A stretch of 64,000 bases of DNA from Tetranychus cinnabarinus. Taxonomy: Eukaryota > Arthropoda > Arachnida > Trombidiformes > Tetranychidae. A program made the position numbers and the translations under genes. Where the stretch lies: positions 2,418,001-2,482,000 of the forward strand of contig WHVY01000001.1 of NCBI GenBank assembly GCA_022266195.1, read 5' to 3'. The notes under the pieces are model-generated. The model saw nothing but the letters and a program-made list of their open reading frames with translations. It made no database searches and was not told the origin of the DNA. This document shows, piece by piece, positions 11,342-23,994 of this stretch. How positions within the stretch are numbered: the first letter of the stretch is position 1; every line of letters starts with the position of its first letter.

Positions 11342-12982
11342 TATACAGTCTCAATATCTTCATTATCAGGCCTGTTGCGTGGTCCTGTTCATTTACTTTC
11401 TCAGACATTCAACCACAGTTTTAGTTTTAATGTAAAAATCAAAAGAAATCCTAAGTCTAGCAATTCTCAGGAGTTGAAATAAAAATTTTCCAGCCAAAAA
11501 CAATATTACAGAGTAAATAAAGCTCACCTTAATTTTAATTTTTTTAGCAAATTTAATTTCATTCTCCCTCTTTCTCACCTAGCTCATTAACTTTATATTC
11601 ATTATTATCTGCTAAGAAATCAATGTTATGCATAATTAAAAGTTTCAGTTTCAATCGTAGAATCTGATTGATTATTAAAGATTTTGGTGAAATTCATTTT
11701 ATATTGCATTTGATTAATAATGAAGTAAAGCTATAATAAACTCAATATACACTAAGGATTTATTAATTAAGTTCGTGATTGTCAACTCTGTTATACTTCG
11801 TGATTGGTAGCATTGCTATAATGGACCAACAAAGGTAACGTTCGTGAAATAAATTTGGGCAAAATATTGCCCAATTTAGTACAATTAGAAAAGCTAATCC
11901 ACAAATGAATAGAAAATCTGAAGATTCGAAAATCGCCTGATGAAATATTCTCATGAAATAAATCTTTATAAATGTAATTTTAAATGCTGGTTCTGAATAC
12001 CTAATTCATTTTTAATACAACCTCGTGTTCATGATTAAGTTGGACTTTTGTTGCTGAAGGTCAGCATATCAAGTCCGAATAATTAGATGGCGACTATGAT
12101 TGTGAATTATGATTGACCGATTTGTAGCGTTAAGTGCAGCTACCAGTGTAGGGACAAAAGTGCAAACGTATAATAAACTCTTGCCAGTTCGATTATTCAG
12201 TTTTGATTCTTTAATCATTCAAATTCTAATTTTATCTCATTAAGCCAAGTACATTAAAAAATAAAAACTAATTACATTTCTAATAATGGTACTATCACAT
12301 TGAAACATAGTACTTACAGACACTATTAACTGACAACATTAACTGATGAAGAAATGAGATTGAACAATCGATAATTTACTCTTCTACTCATTAATGAATC
12401 TTTAACGAGTAATTGAATTGTGGAAAGCAAACTAACAACCAAAACCAAGGTTATATTTTGTATTGAAATGAAATTTCGGGTTAATTAGCTGATGAACTTT
12501 GCCACGCAAACATGAGTTAATGATCGGATAAACATAAGTTTAACAAGAAGTTGGTTTGGATAGTAAATAAAAACCACAATCTTTAAAATAAATACATTTT
12601 CATATCGCACTTATACCAAACTTCTTGATTATTGAAGAGTTAGGTAAACTCGTGAATGATGAATCAAGAAATGAGTAAATAGATTTTTTTATATAAATAT
12701 TAAAGTCCGTTTTCAGCAATTACAATTGAATACTCTATTAAGCAGAATACAACACATGTCAATGTAAAAGAGCGAACATTAACGAAAGTTATTTGAATGG
12801 CTTTATGAATATATGTCAGTTCTATTTAAGTAAAATTGATAGCTTAACATCTCAAAATTGAAAACATTGATAAAGGTGAATTATTTGGAAATGATAATAA
12901 AGTATGATAAAGGATGAAAATGGAAGAAATACAAATATAAGTGCATTAATGTGCATCACTGGGGATATTCGTAACAAATAAA
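11342..12982. other. Intergenic region upstream of GR-3 and downstream of the RRM gene
   Basis: 1.6 kb between GR-3, whose start lies at the left edge, and the 3' end of the RRM/RGG gene, so the two minus-strand genes are read in the same direction. The left 60 bases resemble the GR-2 leader. Around 12490 there is a diverged copy of a motif shared by the GR spacers, so the GR tandem unit probably ends near 12.6 kb. Short minus-strand frames at 11393-11578 and 11763-11954 show no family features. No other gene is seen. Confidence 0.6.
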
Positions 12983-14294
12983 CTAATCCCAATCTATGTT
13001 TAAAGGTTGGGTTGGTTGTTGGCTGAAGGGGACGGAATCTTTGTTACCACTATCGGCATCACCGGAACCTCCCCAGTCTGCTTTTGGCGTTGCTGTAGAT
13101 GTGGATGATTTACCGGCAACTATGTCGTCCCATGCTGGAAGAGCTGATTTTTCTCCATAGTCATCGCTTTTATCGTAAGGTTGGAAGCGACCACCGCCAC
13201 CACCACCGCCACGACTGTATAAAAGAAAAGCAATTAATCATATGCAACAATAAAAAGTTGAAAAGCAAAGTAATATTGCCCAGAGTAACTCAGATGGCCC
13301 CATGCGTTTCGTGTCATTGAGACGCAAGTCTCAGTCTAAAATTCAAAGTTAGCATGTGTTATCATCATGTTAAAAGTGCGGAAATTAAAATCAAAATTTG
13401 AACTAACCCTCTTCCACCTCCTCTTCCACCACGATCTCGCCCTCCTCGACCGCCGCCTCTACCTCTAGAGGATCGACGATCTTCGTTATCGAAACTAGAA
13501 TCAAAACCTGAATTGTTGTCAGTTGTAGAAGTAGAAGCACCCCAATCTGCAGATGCCCAATCACCAGAAGTAGCTGTAGTATCACTGGAAGTTGCTAAGC
13601 CACTACTGCTAGTATCACCTCGAGATTCACCTCGATCTCCTTTTGGTCCACGTGAAATATTACCCCACGCATCTTTTTTAGGTCCTCGACTTCCTCCGAA
13701 GCCACCTTCACCAGAAGAACTTTTTTGAACAACTATTGTATTCCTTTCCATTTTACGGCCATTTTCACGAACCGCATTCTATACATATAATAATCGAACG
13801 AAGATTAAACAGAAGTTTAAAAAAAGATCATGGCTGCCAATTGTTGAATTACCTCGCAGGATTTTTCGTCTTCATAATCTAACCAAACATTTAAACGTTC
13901 TTCTGCAATTCTATAGTCACACACCACCCGAGCAACTCGTCCATAGCGTCCAAAGATGTTTCTAATTGTTTCAATTGATGTTTCGAAAGGTAATCTTTCA
14001 ATACTTAGCTGTGCTTTAACATTAAGACCGCGAGTGTATCCTCCACCAGAGCCACTTGCACCAGCGTAACCACCAGAAGACGATGGAGTTGCAGTTTCAC
14101 CACCGGTTGCTGCACTAGTAAAGCCTACCGAGTGGAAGATTTCGAATCAATGAAGAAACAGGAAAAATGAATGTAAATAAAGCAAAAAAACTATACCAAT
14201 GTAATATATTACCAAAACTAATATCAGATCCAGCAGCAGCACCTCCAGACCAAGCATCAGGAGCAGCAGCACCGGTATCCCAACCAGCATCCAT
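12983..14294 (-). CDS. RRM plus RGG-box RNA-binding protein (4 exons)
   Basis: Exons 14213..14294, 13853..14124, 13408..13778 and 12983..13214 have splice phases 1, 0 and 2, all GT-AG. They give 318 aa. The N terminus (MDAGWDTGAAAPDAW) is Gly/Ala/Trp-rich and low-complexity. A single RRM spans about residues 66-136: RNP2-like QLSIERLPF, and an RNP1 position reading LNVWLDYE, which is degenerate against the usual K/R-G-F/Y-G/A-F/Y. The C-terminal half has RGG/GGR clusters, two DWG/DWA-type tryptophan motifs and a WDDIV segment before the end at LNIDWD. This layout is that of an mRNP-associated protein acting in cytoplasm or nucleus. I do not recognise the orthologue. eIF4H-like or another small RRM/RGG protein is possible. 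Role beyond RNA binding is not inferable. Confidence 0.8.
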
Positions 14295-14466
14295 AATTTA
14301 TTCTTTAAGATCTTTTAAACTTGATTACTGCAATAAAGAAAAGTGAACATTAAACAATGCCAGCGAATAACAAGGAAAGGGAAAAATAACCGCGTAAAGG
14401 TAACCGGCAGGAAACTATCTGGAAGGTTCCCGGCAAAACGATGATACAAAGTGAAATTAACTTACC
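14295..14466 (-). other. 5'UTR of the RRM/RGG gene with a 138-bp intron
   Basis: On the minus strand a good donor (TCTG|gtaagt) ends an upstream exon at 14466, and an acceptor (tttattgcag) precedes 14327. The remaining 33 bases lead to the start codon at 14294. The intron would be 14328..14465. The transcription start is not located. Confidence 0.5.
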
Positions 14467-15558
14467 AGAAAAAAACGAAGAAACAAAGAGATGGAAGTAT
14501 ATCTTTACAAAATTAAAAGCACATCATGTCAAAGTAGGGTGCAAGTTAATGATGATTTATACGTAGAAAAGCGAAGACCAAAAAGGAAGATTACGAATAA
14601 AATTGACTTGTCGAGGTGAAGTTACAGACAACCTCAAGAGTAATTCCCCAAACGCTAATGACAATCAAAATAAACTAGACTAAACCGTTGCTTGTAAATG
14701 TGAATTGGTCTTGATTAAGATAATTAAGCTATTTTGTTAAGCATAACATTTTTGAGTCAATTTAATTTCTGACAAACAAAGAAAAAATTTTTTAAAGGCA
14801 CAGCAAAACCGATTCCTAGGAAAAAAAGATTTACTGCTCTACAAAAATCTGTCTCTTATATTTTAAAAAGAGAGACTTGAAGTTAAACTCTTACAATAAA
14901 ATTCATTGTAAGAACATACTTTTGTACAGAGCCCTCTACTGGTTTGTACACCCGTTTAGCGAAGTTTAAGTCAAGATAATGTTACTTGATATTTGAGGGC
15001 TGATTGACTAATTTAAAATTGTACAAAAGCGCGTTAATTTAATATTCCGTTATCGTTTATTTATATTAATTACAATCATCTATTATTCTTGATTGAAAAG
15101 ATTACAAGAAATAACACATAAAACTGTGTAAATAATGATAATAACATGAGATTTAGAAATCAAATTTCAACTTGATAAATATTGTTTCTTAAGAATAGCA
15201 ATAAATCATCAACATTCAAATTGAGATTGAGTCTAATCAATTCATTGATTGGACGATTAATTTTTCACATTTTATTTGTAGTTATAATTGAATGCATTAA
15301 TTATGCTGATCTTGACATACATTTTTAAATTGATTTAATTTATGATTAAGTTGATGCCACCAGATGGAGAAACTTTAAACCCGCCAAGACACAAAAAATG
15401 TGTTTTTGTTTTCTTTAAAAAATGTATTGTTCATGATAAGATACTCTTTAAGGATTGAGCTGATTGATTTGTTTTTGTTTCTTGTTAATTTAGTAATTTT
15501 AATGTTTCGATTAGCACCTTTAACTTAACTAGTTTGCATCTTTTGAAATAATTTAAAG
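14467..15558. promoter_or_regulatory. Divergent promoter interval between RRM/RGG gene and Msh6
   Basis: About 1.1 kb separates the two 5' exons, which are transcribed away from each other, so promoters of both genes must lie here. No clear TATA box stands out. Two small hairpins are visible: CTTACAAT...ATTGTAAG at about 14890-14913, and a GTCTCTT/GAGAGAC pair at about 14851-14876. Their role is unknown. The right end (about 15500-15558) is probably the Msh6 first exon. Confidence 0.4.
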
Positions 15559-15713
15559 GTAAGTGTTGAGAAAATTGTCCTTTTCATTTTTCTATGTTGG
15601 TATTTGGATCCTTCGATGTTGTTTTGGAAGTTCTTATCAATTTTAATTGTAATTGGCTTTTTTTGTTTTTAAACTATAAATTGAATTTCTTTCTCTTCTG
15701 CTATGTATTTCAG
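15559..15713 (+). other. Msh6: 5'UTR intron of Msh6
   Basis: Donor AAAG|gtaagt at 15558/15559 and acceptor gtatttcag ending at 15713 define a 155-bp intron. It removes an in-frame upstream Met at 15594, leaving the start codon at 15732 as the first one in the spliced leader. Confidence 0.7.
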
Positions 15714-15731
15714 CCTAGGTTGTGCCTTGAG

Positions 15732-18700
15732 ATGTCTCAAAAATCTCAACCAACACTTCTTCGTTGGTTCACTAAATCGCCAGCTGCTAATAAAACTACA
15801 ACTGAGCCTGATATCAAAAATCAAACCAAAGAAAATGTCAATAAAAATGTTACACCGGTTAAATGTAAAGAAAGTCCTAAAGCAAAGGAAGGAGAAAATA
15901 ACAACAGAATTGTTCCCAAAAGGCTTCTGGAAAGCCCTGGTCCTAGTTCAGCTAGCGAAGAGACAAGTCCTGAGCTTAAAACACCATCTAGAAAAAGACC
16001 AAATACTAGAAATCATACTCCAGCCAAGCGAAGACGGGTTCGCATAGAAGATGATAGTGAAGATGAATATAAACCTGATGTGATTGATGAATCAAGTGAT
16101 GCGTCTGCTGATGCAGTTTCTGATGAATCTCCTATCGTCTCGGAGTCTGAGTATGATGAAGAGGATGATGATATTGTTGAAAGTAAACCAAAGAAAGCCA
16201 AAAAGGCAGCACCTTCAAAAGGAGCAGTAACACCTCGAACCAAAAATAAATCTAGTCTAAGTGATAAAACAGTGGCCCGTTTATCTGCATTTTCGGCAGC
16301 TAAAACAGATGAATCTGTCGGAGTATTGGAGAATGATGGTGCACGTGAATGGCCTCATTTGAAATTCGATTTTCTCCAACCTGATAAAGTAATGGATAAA
16401 CAACGTCGCCGTCCTGATCATCCCGAATATGATCCAACCACTCTTTATATTCCAGAATCTTTCATCAAAAAACAAACTCCAGCTCATGCCCAATGGTGGG
16501 AATTTAAAGCTTCCCATTACGATACTGTTTTCTTCTTCAAGATGGGTAAATTTTATGAGCTTTTCCATATGGATGCCGTAATTGCAGTCTCAGAATTGAA
16601 CTTGCTCTTTATGAGAGGTGAATATGCTCACGCTGGTTTTCCCGAAAAGTCTTATCGTCGATTCAGTGATGTTTTGCTTCAGAAAGGTTACAAAATTGCT
16701 CGTGTTGAGCAAACTGAAACTCCCGAACAACGTGATGAACGCTGTAAAAACCAGAAAAAGAAAGATGCAGTTGTTGCTAGAGAACTTTGTAGAATAACAA
16801 CTGTTGGAACTCGAACATCTTCCTTTTTAGATGCTGAACCATCTTCACCACATTCCACTTATCTATTAGCCATTTCAGAGCTTTCAGATTCAGAGAAATC
16901 ACTCGAAGAGCCGAAATTTGGTGTTTGTTTCATCGAAACATCAATTGGAAAATTTTACCTGAGTCAATTTACAGATGATCGATATTGCTCTAAACTGCGC
17001 ACTTTATTTACATGTTTTCCACCGGCTGAATTGCTCCTTGAGCGAAACAAAGCATCACCAAAGTTGTTACAAATCATATCCAACTGTTTACCTTCAGTGA
17101 ATAAAGTTATGCTCAAACCTAAAGAATTTTGGGATCCTGAAAAGACTTTGAAAACCCTTAACCAAGAGTATTACAATAATGATTTACCAGCTTTGTTGGT
17201 GAATATGACCGATCCTTCCGATGCATTGCGCCAAAAACCTCTAGATGAATTTAAATTGTGCCTTCGTTCACTCGGTGCTGTTATTTTCTACCTCAAATCT
17301 TGTCTTATTGACGAGGAACTATTATCATTAAAACTTTACGAAAAATATGTTCCACCTTGTGGAGATAAAAATAATATTGGTGCCAAAGGAAATATGGTTA
17401 TTGACAGTGTTTCACTTAAGAATCTGGAGATATTTGAAAATAGTGCTGGTGGAACTGAAGGTACGTTATTTAATACCATGGACTATTGCGGCTCTAAATT
17501 TGGAAAAAGATTGCTCCGTTCTTGGCTATGTGCTCCACTGTGTGATGTCAATTTGATCAATGACCGACTAGATGCTATTGATGATCTCAAAAAGTCTGAT
17601 TTACAGAGTACTGTACAAGAGCTATCTGATCTGATCTCAAAATTACCTGATTTAGAAAGGTTACTCAGTAAAATACATACTCAGGGCTGTGCACGAAGAA
17701 GCCGTGAACATCCAGATGCGCGTGCTGTTCTATTTGATAACGCCATTTATTCAAAAAGAAAGATTCTTGATTTTCTAGCTGCCTTGGAAGGATTTAAGAT
17801 AACTCTACAAATCCGTCAATTACTTTACAATGTTCGAGATCAATTGAAATCCAAGTTGTTACTTAAATGTGCCTCTTACCCCTCGGAAGGTTATTTTCCT
17901 GATATTACAGGAATCTTAACACATTTTGATGAAGCATTTGACCATAATTTGGCCAAAAAAGAGGGTAAAATAATTCCCCGGTCCAAAGTTGATGAAGATT
18001 ATGATCTTGCTGTTCGTGATGAAAAAGACGTACAAGATCTTTTGGAACAGGTTCGTCGTGATGTATCTTCCAAGTTGGGAGCTAAAGTCACTTTTGCTAA
18101 TTCTGGCAAGACTCGATACATGTTAGAGGTTCCTGATGCCATTTCTAAAAAATTAAGCGATGATTACGAGTGGAAAGGATCTCGAAAAGGATTTCGTCGG
18201 TTTCATACTGAAAAGATAACCACTCTGCTAACTGAACTGGCTGGAGCTGAAGAAAGAAAAGAAAATATTCTTAAAGATATTATGAGACGAATCTTTGAAT
18301 CTTTTTCCAAATATTATAATGATTGGATCGCTGTGGTCAAGTGTGTTGCTCTTGTCGATTGTTTGATTAGTTTAACTAAATGCTCTACAAATATGGTTAA
18401 GTGGGGAGCAACCATAAGTCGACCAATTATTGAGGTTGATCCAGAAAAGAAGCCTTTCATTTCCATTGAACAAGGTCGTCATCCTTCTCTTCTTAAATAT
18501 AAAAGTAACTTTGTTCCCAATGATATTAGTCTAGGAGATCAACTTCTTCTTCTTACTGGACCCAATATGGGAGGTAAATCAACTCTCATGAGACAAACTG
18601 GATTGATTGCAATTATGGCTCAAATTGGTTGTTATGTTCCTGCATCAAAATGCCATTTAAGTTTACTTGATGCCATCTTTACTCGTCTTGGTGCTTACGA

Positions 18701-19345
18701 TCGTATTACCGAGGGTCAATCAACATTTTACGTTGAACTGAGCGAAACCTCATTGATTTTGAAAAATGCTTCCAAACATTCACTTGTTCTATTAGATGAG
18801 CTTGGCAGAGGAACCTCAACCTATGATGGAACCGCTATTGCTTCAGCTGTAATTAATGAGCTAATTAAGCACATCCAATGTCGCACACTTTTCTCCACTC
18901 ATTATCATTCCTTGGTTGAACAATTCTGCAAAGATGATCGAGTTAAACTTGGTCATATGGTAAGTTGCCTTTTTAATTGTGTTACAATCATTATTATTTT
19001 TATTTACCAATGCTAATCTATTGAATTTCATCTGTTAAACTTTCACTATTTATTCAGGCTTGTATGGTTGAAAATGAGAATGAAGAAGATCCATCGGATG
19101 AATCCATCACTTTTCTCTATCAATTGACTGATGGGCCTTGTCCTAAAAGTTATGGTTTCAATGCTGCTAAGCTTGCCGGAATACCAATTGATATTATTCG
19201 TAAAGCTCATGAAACAGCCAAAGCTTTTGAAACATTTGGTAAAGCAAACAGATTAATGCGATCACTAATCAACGATGAAGACAAACCAATCAATGAGCTG
19301 CGTAACATAATCAAAACTTTACAGTCCATTCAAGTCAAGTTTTAA
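15732..19345 (+). CDS. Msh6: DNA mismatch-repair protein MSH6 (MutS homologue 6)
   Basis: Exons 15732..18959 and 19058..19345, joined at ...GHM|ACMVEN, give 1171 aa. Partner of MSH2 in the nuclear MutS-alpha complex, which recognises base mismatches and small loops and uses ATP to signal repair. A PCNA-binding PIP box (QPTLLRWF) lies at residues 6-13. A basic, acidic and Ser-rich linker runs to about residue 200. The mismatch-binding Phe-x-Glu motif (KFYEL) puts F at 274 and E at 276. Walker A GPNMGGKST is at 943-951. Walker B LLDE has D1022 and E1023, followed by GRGTSTYDG, and the H of STHYHS follows. The C-terminal exon carries the CPKSYGFNAAKLAGIP dimer/helix-turn-helix region. No PWWP domain is present, which with the 1171-aa length fits arthropod MSH6 better than the longer vertebrate form. 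The start after a 5'UTR intron is supported by the PIP box. Confidence 0.97.
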
Positions 19346-19554
19346 AGTTGATCTCATCAAAAAACTGTTTCACAATTAATGTTTGCAACAAAAAAGCAAG
19401 GAAAGGAAAAAAATTCATATATTTTCATATAAAAACTGGAAACGCAAAGTTATTCTAAATTTAATCTCATGCCATTATTACCTGCCAATTATTACAGTTA
19501 CTTATTTGTTCATTATTTTCAATAGATGTTGTTTGGTTAATTTTTACGAGTTAT

Positions 19555-19560
19555 AATAAA
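19555..19560 (+). other. Msh6 poly(A) signal
   Basis: AATAAA about 210 bases after the Msh6 stop codon, in an AT-rich 3' flank. It is the first canonical signal downstream. Confidence 0.55.
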
Positions 19561-21689
19561 GCAACTGCAACAATTAAAGTTACCATTGAAAGACTTGAGA
19601 CATCAACCATTTAAAAGTTTATGGATATCTATCGGGACAATCTAATTGTGACAACAAAAAAGAGAAAGACTTCAATTTACAAATAAGTCAAGCAAATTAA
19701 AATGAACATCTTTTGAGGGTAAAAAAGATGAAAGTAAACTGGAAATTTGGTTTGCTTTGCTTTGCAACGATACGCAATAATTTATCCTCAAGGTCAATAA
19801 ATATTAGGTGAATAGCCGATGGACAAGCTAAATATCATTACTAATTACACAGATTTAAAGAAGAGAAAACTTTCTCTTTTTTCATTCATTTTTACTCTCT
19901 TTATAAATACTTGTATTACAATTTATCTTTCTCCTTCAGAGAGGAAAGAAGAGGGAGAGAGAGAGAAAAAAAAGTATCAAGAAGCTCAGGAGAGGCCAAG
20001 CAAGTCCATCCAAGTTATGCATTCAGATGACCATCCCTTTCCAAATTTACCTTTGCTACTCTGTTACTCTTTAAATATCTTTACTTTAATCATCCGAAAT
20101 GATTTTATCAACTCTAAACCACTCCCCACTCTCAGTGTGCCCCTGGCTTCATCCATGTTCTGGTTATGTGTTTCACTGGGCTACTTTCTTGTTTTCACCA
20201 TCACCATCATTACTTTCTTATTACTGTCTTGGCCTCTTCTCTTTTTTTTTAATTGTTACTTGATCGATAAATTTACTGGCAACAAAAACAACAGCAAACC
20301 AGAGTCCAGTCCAGTTTAATAATTTATCGAGGTTAACTTGAATAACTATTAACCATCTTCCCTTATTAACTATCCACCATGTTGATTCACACACACACAC
20401 ACACCAAATTATATTGCATCAAATGGCCATGGATGATGATGATGATGATGATGATGAGTAAAGAGAGATAGAAGACTGAATTTATGTACCAATCATTAGG
20501 TAAAGGGAGAAATTGATACACAGCAATTATCTTAATCCACAAAAAATGAACTAGTCACGTTTAACTTTTGCTTTCCCTTTGGTATTTTGATTGTTAATAG
20601 CCAATGATCATTTTGATTGACATTTTAAAATAAAGTGACCCTTTCCAAATTGTCTTGTTAATTAAGTCTCAAACGATGTTATTATACAGACAGTTGTTTA
20701 GCTAAGTGCCTTCAAAGTGACCCTCCAATTGAGCAATCCTTTTCCAGTTTATTTATAAGGTTTGATTAATCAAGAATGTATAAATATTTGGATAAAAAAT
20801 TGTAATCTTGGCGTTCGGCAACTAATTAAAGGTCACTTATTTCTATAGATTCCACCATTTTTTCACCATTTTTCGTGTAAATAATTGAATTCACCTTTTA
20901 TATTTATAAATCCAACTAGTAAGCCACATTTGGTTATTTGAGTAACATTGATACGTTATCTAATCTTTTCCCCCAATTTATTCAGGTTGAGCTTCATGTT
21001 TACCGGAGAATCGTTTGAGCAGCCTTATGATGAACATGATGATGGCGATCATCTTCACAATTTAATGTTTTAACCCGTATTAAATGGTTATTATGATGTC
21101 CTTGTGAATAATGGTGAATGATAATAACCATAATAGTAATGCTAATGATAATTATTAGTCGTTATTAACCTAAAATGATTCTTGAGCCAATATGTTTTCA
21201 AATGGCGTTCACCAATTTTTACCAATTGTTTTAATCAAATAACGCCTACAAAAGCCAAGCCAATTTATCTGACAAGTTAATTACTGATTATTGTGAATAA
21301 TGTCCGAGATTATCAAGTAGTAAATGGTTAAATGAAACTTTGTTTGGCTATCAACTTTGCAAGATCTGTTTCCATCCTTTATGTATCATATGGCTTTAAG
21401 TTTATCAGAAGTGGTGGATTTTTTCCCTCACTAACAGCCAACATCATTAATATTAAACCACAGATTGCATCGTGTGTGTGTATATATATATATGGACTTT
21501 GATTTTTCCTGGATCAATTGATGTGGACTGCATAAACAAATTTACAAATTCAATTATAAATTTCCATCATAAAAGGTTAAATAATGGGAGTCATTCAAGA
21601 CGAATGATGCTGAAATCTATTGATAAAAAAGGAGAAAGAAGAGAGCAAAGAAGAAAAGAGATGAGAAAACATTAAATTCGCAAAGTCTT
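19561..21689. other. Intergenic region, simple-sequence rich
   Basis: No supportable gene. It contains a (CA)n tract at 20388-20404, a (GAT)n tract at 20432-20457 and a GT/TA dinucleotide run near 21474-21494. A 166-codon open frame at 19819-20319 looks accidental (see rejected items). Confidence 0.5.
20388..20457. repeat. Microsatellites (CA)n and (GAT)n
   Basis: About 8 CA units at 20388-20404 and about 8 GAT units at 20432-20457, separated by non-repetitive sequence. Confidence 0.9.
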
Positions 21690-22560
21690 GGGATGACCTT
21701 GTAAGTCCCGTTACATTTGACCAAAGGTCCTTTTGATATATTTTGATTTTAACAAATGCTGTTATGTAAAGTGAAAAAACGAGCTTACCTTTGAGATTTT
21801 TGATTACCTTCAATATCAACTAACCACTCAAAGGACTGGAAGAGAGGTGAAAGAGAGGAGAAAAATAAAAAACGGTAAAGCGAATATTATACTTGAGTTT
21901 TTTATTTTCTTGCAAGAAAATACTAAGACTTTGGGGAAGAAAGAAAAGAAAGAGAAGAAGAGCGAGTGATAGAAAGAGAGACAGAGAGAAAGGAAAGAGA
22001 GGGAAGAGAGGGAAAGAGGAAGAAAGTCCTGAGAAAATAATCTTAGAAAGAAGAAAAGAGGAAAACCTTAAAATAGTGTTACAAAGAAATGGTCCTAAGC
22101 CAAAGGGCAGTTCAAGGTCTTTGGTCTTTACTTCAACAAATAATATTATATAAGATGTAAGAGTAAGATACTCAAGTTACTTAGACTTTTCCCTCCTCGC
22201 CATCATCATTTCTTCTTCTTCTTCTTCTCCTTCTTTTTGGTTCAAGTCTCAAGGCTATTTAAACTTAAATGATTGACCACAGAAACAAAGAATAATTTCT
22301 GGACTTTCCTTTGGTCGGCCTCATGTTAGCCAATGTTGATCTAAGAGGAAAGAGAAAGATAATGGGTGAAAAATATGATTAGGACAATGATTAGGTTAAA
22401 AGGTGGACCATAAGGTTTAATGAATATGAATGGTCATCGATCTTATGTCAAATATGCTTACTTTTCTTAACGGACTTTGTAATGACCCATAGCTCTGAAT
22501 ATTTTAGGTTGGTTGACCTACTCTTGTCCATGTAACTTGACCTAATGATTACGAGTCAAC
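21690..22560. repeat. Left arm of a large inverted duplication
   Basis: Reads as the reverse complement of 28890-29700. The best block is about 22010-22170, holding 'ggtcctaagccaaagggcag'. Other matching blocks are the stretch ending in GTTGACCTACTCTTGTCC near 22530, 'ggtcatcgatctta' near 22433, and the CCCGTTA/GACCAAAGGT block near 21708-21726. Matches keep the same order through the arm, with small gaps and a purine-rich simple-sequence core. Together the arms enclose the leucine-zipper gene. Confidence 0.8.
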
Positions 22561-23962
22561 CTAAAGGGACAGCTAAAAAAGAGAGAAGTGCAAAAAAATA
22601 TGCTTAAAAAAAGAGACAAAAATGTATATGTGTAAAAAAAGGAAGTTGCTTGAAGCATGGACATGATGGTAATGAAGATGATTATCTAAACAAAAGGAAA
22701 GGAAATGAAATCACAGAGACAATATGCGTTTCCATGTAACTGACCATGACAGGGTTTTCCACCAGTAGAGTAGACAAAAAAGTTTTGTTAGCCAAGTCAT
22801 TCCACAAGTTATTAGATAACATTACAACCAATTAGTAATAAACCAAAGCACCAAAGCATTAACCAAAAGATAAGGACACATTGAAATCCTCACATTGTCT
22901 GCCTGGCTTGACCAAAAGCAATCAATAAAAGTCCAACTAGCCAAAGCAACCAAAACAGAAACGTTAGACAGAAATGGTTAAAACCAAGCTTCATTTTCAT
23001 TGTCTATCTATCACCTGATTAACCTCGCTAACCACCAATGTTTTATCCTTTCAACAGTCAATCATCATTAGTCCATTAATCACTATAATAATAAAGGCAA
23101 AAAAATAGTAAATTAAATTAGCCCAATTGACCGTGAAACATACAATGAAAATAAAAAACATTACCTTTTTGTTTAACCGTTAATTAAACTAGTAAAAATA
23201 TGTTTCAAATCTATTCACTAAATAATACATCAATAGATGGCACTTGTTAAGTAATCCAGAACAGGAAAAAAAAGGTAAAAACAATGAGAATTACAATTTT
23301 AATTGTAAGTCAATGGCATTAATCTAAATTAATCAAGAGCAAAATGATATCAGAATAATGTCAGATAAACTGAATAAACCATCAAAAGTTGTAGCAGCAA
23401 AATAAATAACAACAATAAATCAATCGAAAGACAAAAGCAGCAACAAAAATAAAGGTAAAATTAATGTTGCCGTTGTTTTGTTAACACATAATCAAATTGA
23501 TTGTTACTGGACAGTTAACAATTAAAAGGTGAAAGATGTTTTACATAGTTATGATGTAAAAGCAACGTCTGTTAAAGCACAAGGAAAAAGGCTAAATCGC
23601 TGATTCCAAATTCAAGTACTGATAACAATCATTGAATATGATTTACAATGAAACAAATCAGGTTAAAGATTAATAAAAAATACCAACAAGATGCTGTTAA
23701 AGGAAAAGGAAAATTAACAGTTTAATTAGGGCAATCTAATTGTCTTCCTAATCACTGAAAGGAGTGTAACCAAGAGCAACATAATTCACACAATTATTAC
23801 AAAAAAAAGCACACACAACAAGTGTTCAAATGATTGTCTAATTGTCGTGTAAACAATTGATATTGGCAACTGATTTCACTGAATGATTACAATGAATAAT
23901 GTCCAATGTCAAAGCGATAACTAAATATATTATTATAATATATTATTATGAAAATATAATAT
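22561..23962. other. Upstream region of the leucine-zipper gene
   Basis: 1.4 kb of AT-rich sequence without supportable coding sequence. It leads to a TATA-like element at its right edge and could hold upstream control elements, although no motif cluster stands out. Confidence 0.4.
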
Positions 23963-23970
23963 TATATAAA
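23963..23970 (+). promoter_or_regulatory. Candidate TATA box of the leucine-zipper gene
   Basis: TATATAAA followed by AG, on the coding strand 733 bases before the start codon. Transcription would start near 23995, giving a leader of about 310 bases or more before splicing. The surrounding sequence is itself AT-rich, so chance occurrence is possible. Confidence 0.35.
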
Positions 23971-23994
23971 AGAAGATAAAATTGAATTTTTTTG

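Larger units (their letters stand above)
1..12600. repeat. Tandem array of three duplicated GR units
   Basis: Three head-to-tail units carry GR-1, GR-2 and GR-3, with stop codons at 50, 3013 and 6459. Homology is not limited to exons. The 3' flank after the GR-1 stop (about 7-46) reappears almost unchanged at about 2967-3003. The stretch ending in CTTTCATCTCGTTCTCC occurs at about 2855 and 6173. A motif containing ACGCAAA follows 'gaactttaccac' at about 2277 and 5853, with a weaker copy near 12494. This is the signature of unequal-crossover duplication of whole gene-plus-flank segments. The outer limits are approximate. Confidence 0.75.

Noticed and set aside
11763..11954. 63-codon minus-strand hydrophobic frame upstream of GR-3
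   Set aside because: It resembles a membrane segment at first glance, but has no GR motif, no paralogous copy in the other spacers and no splice partner.
15594..15731. Upstream in-frame extension of Msh6
   Set aside because: It lies mostly inside a clear 5'UTR intron (15559-15713). The PIP box follows directly after the Met at 15732, as expected for MSH6.
19819..20319. 166-codon plus-strand open frame after Msh6
   Set aside because: Composition follows the local simple sequence (Ser/Leu/Phe/Lys runs, a GAGAGAG core), there is no recognisable domain, and it is not preceded by a promoter or splice signal.
21893..22153. Open frame in the left inverted arm (Lys/Arg/Glu-rich)
   Set aside because: It arises from a purine-rich simple repeat. 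The other arm matches at DNA level but with unequal gaps, so the frame is not conserved.
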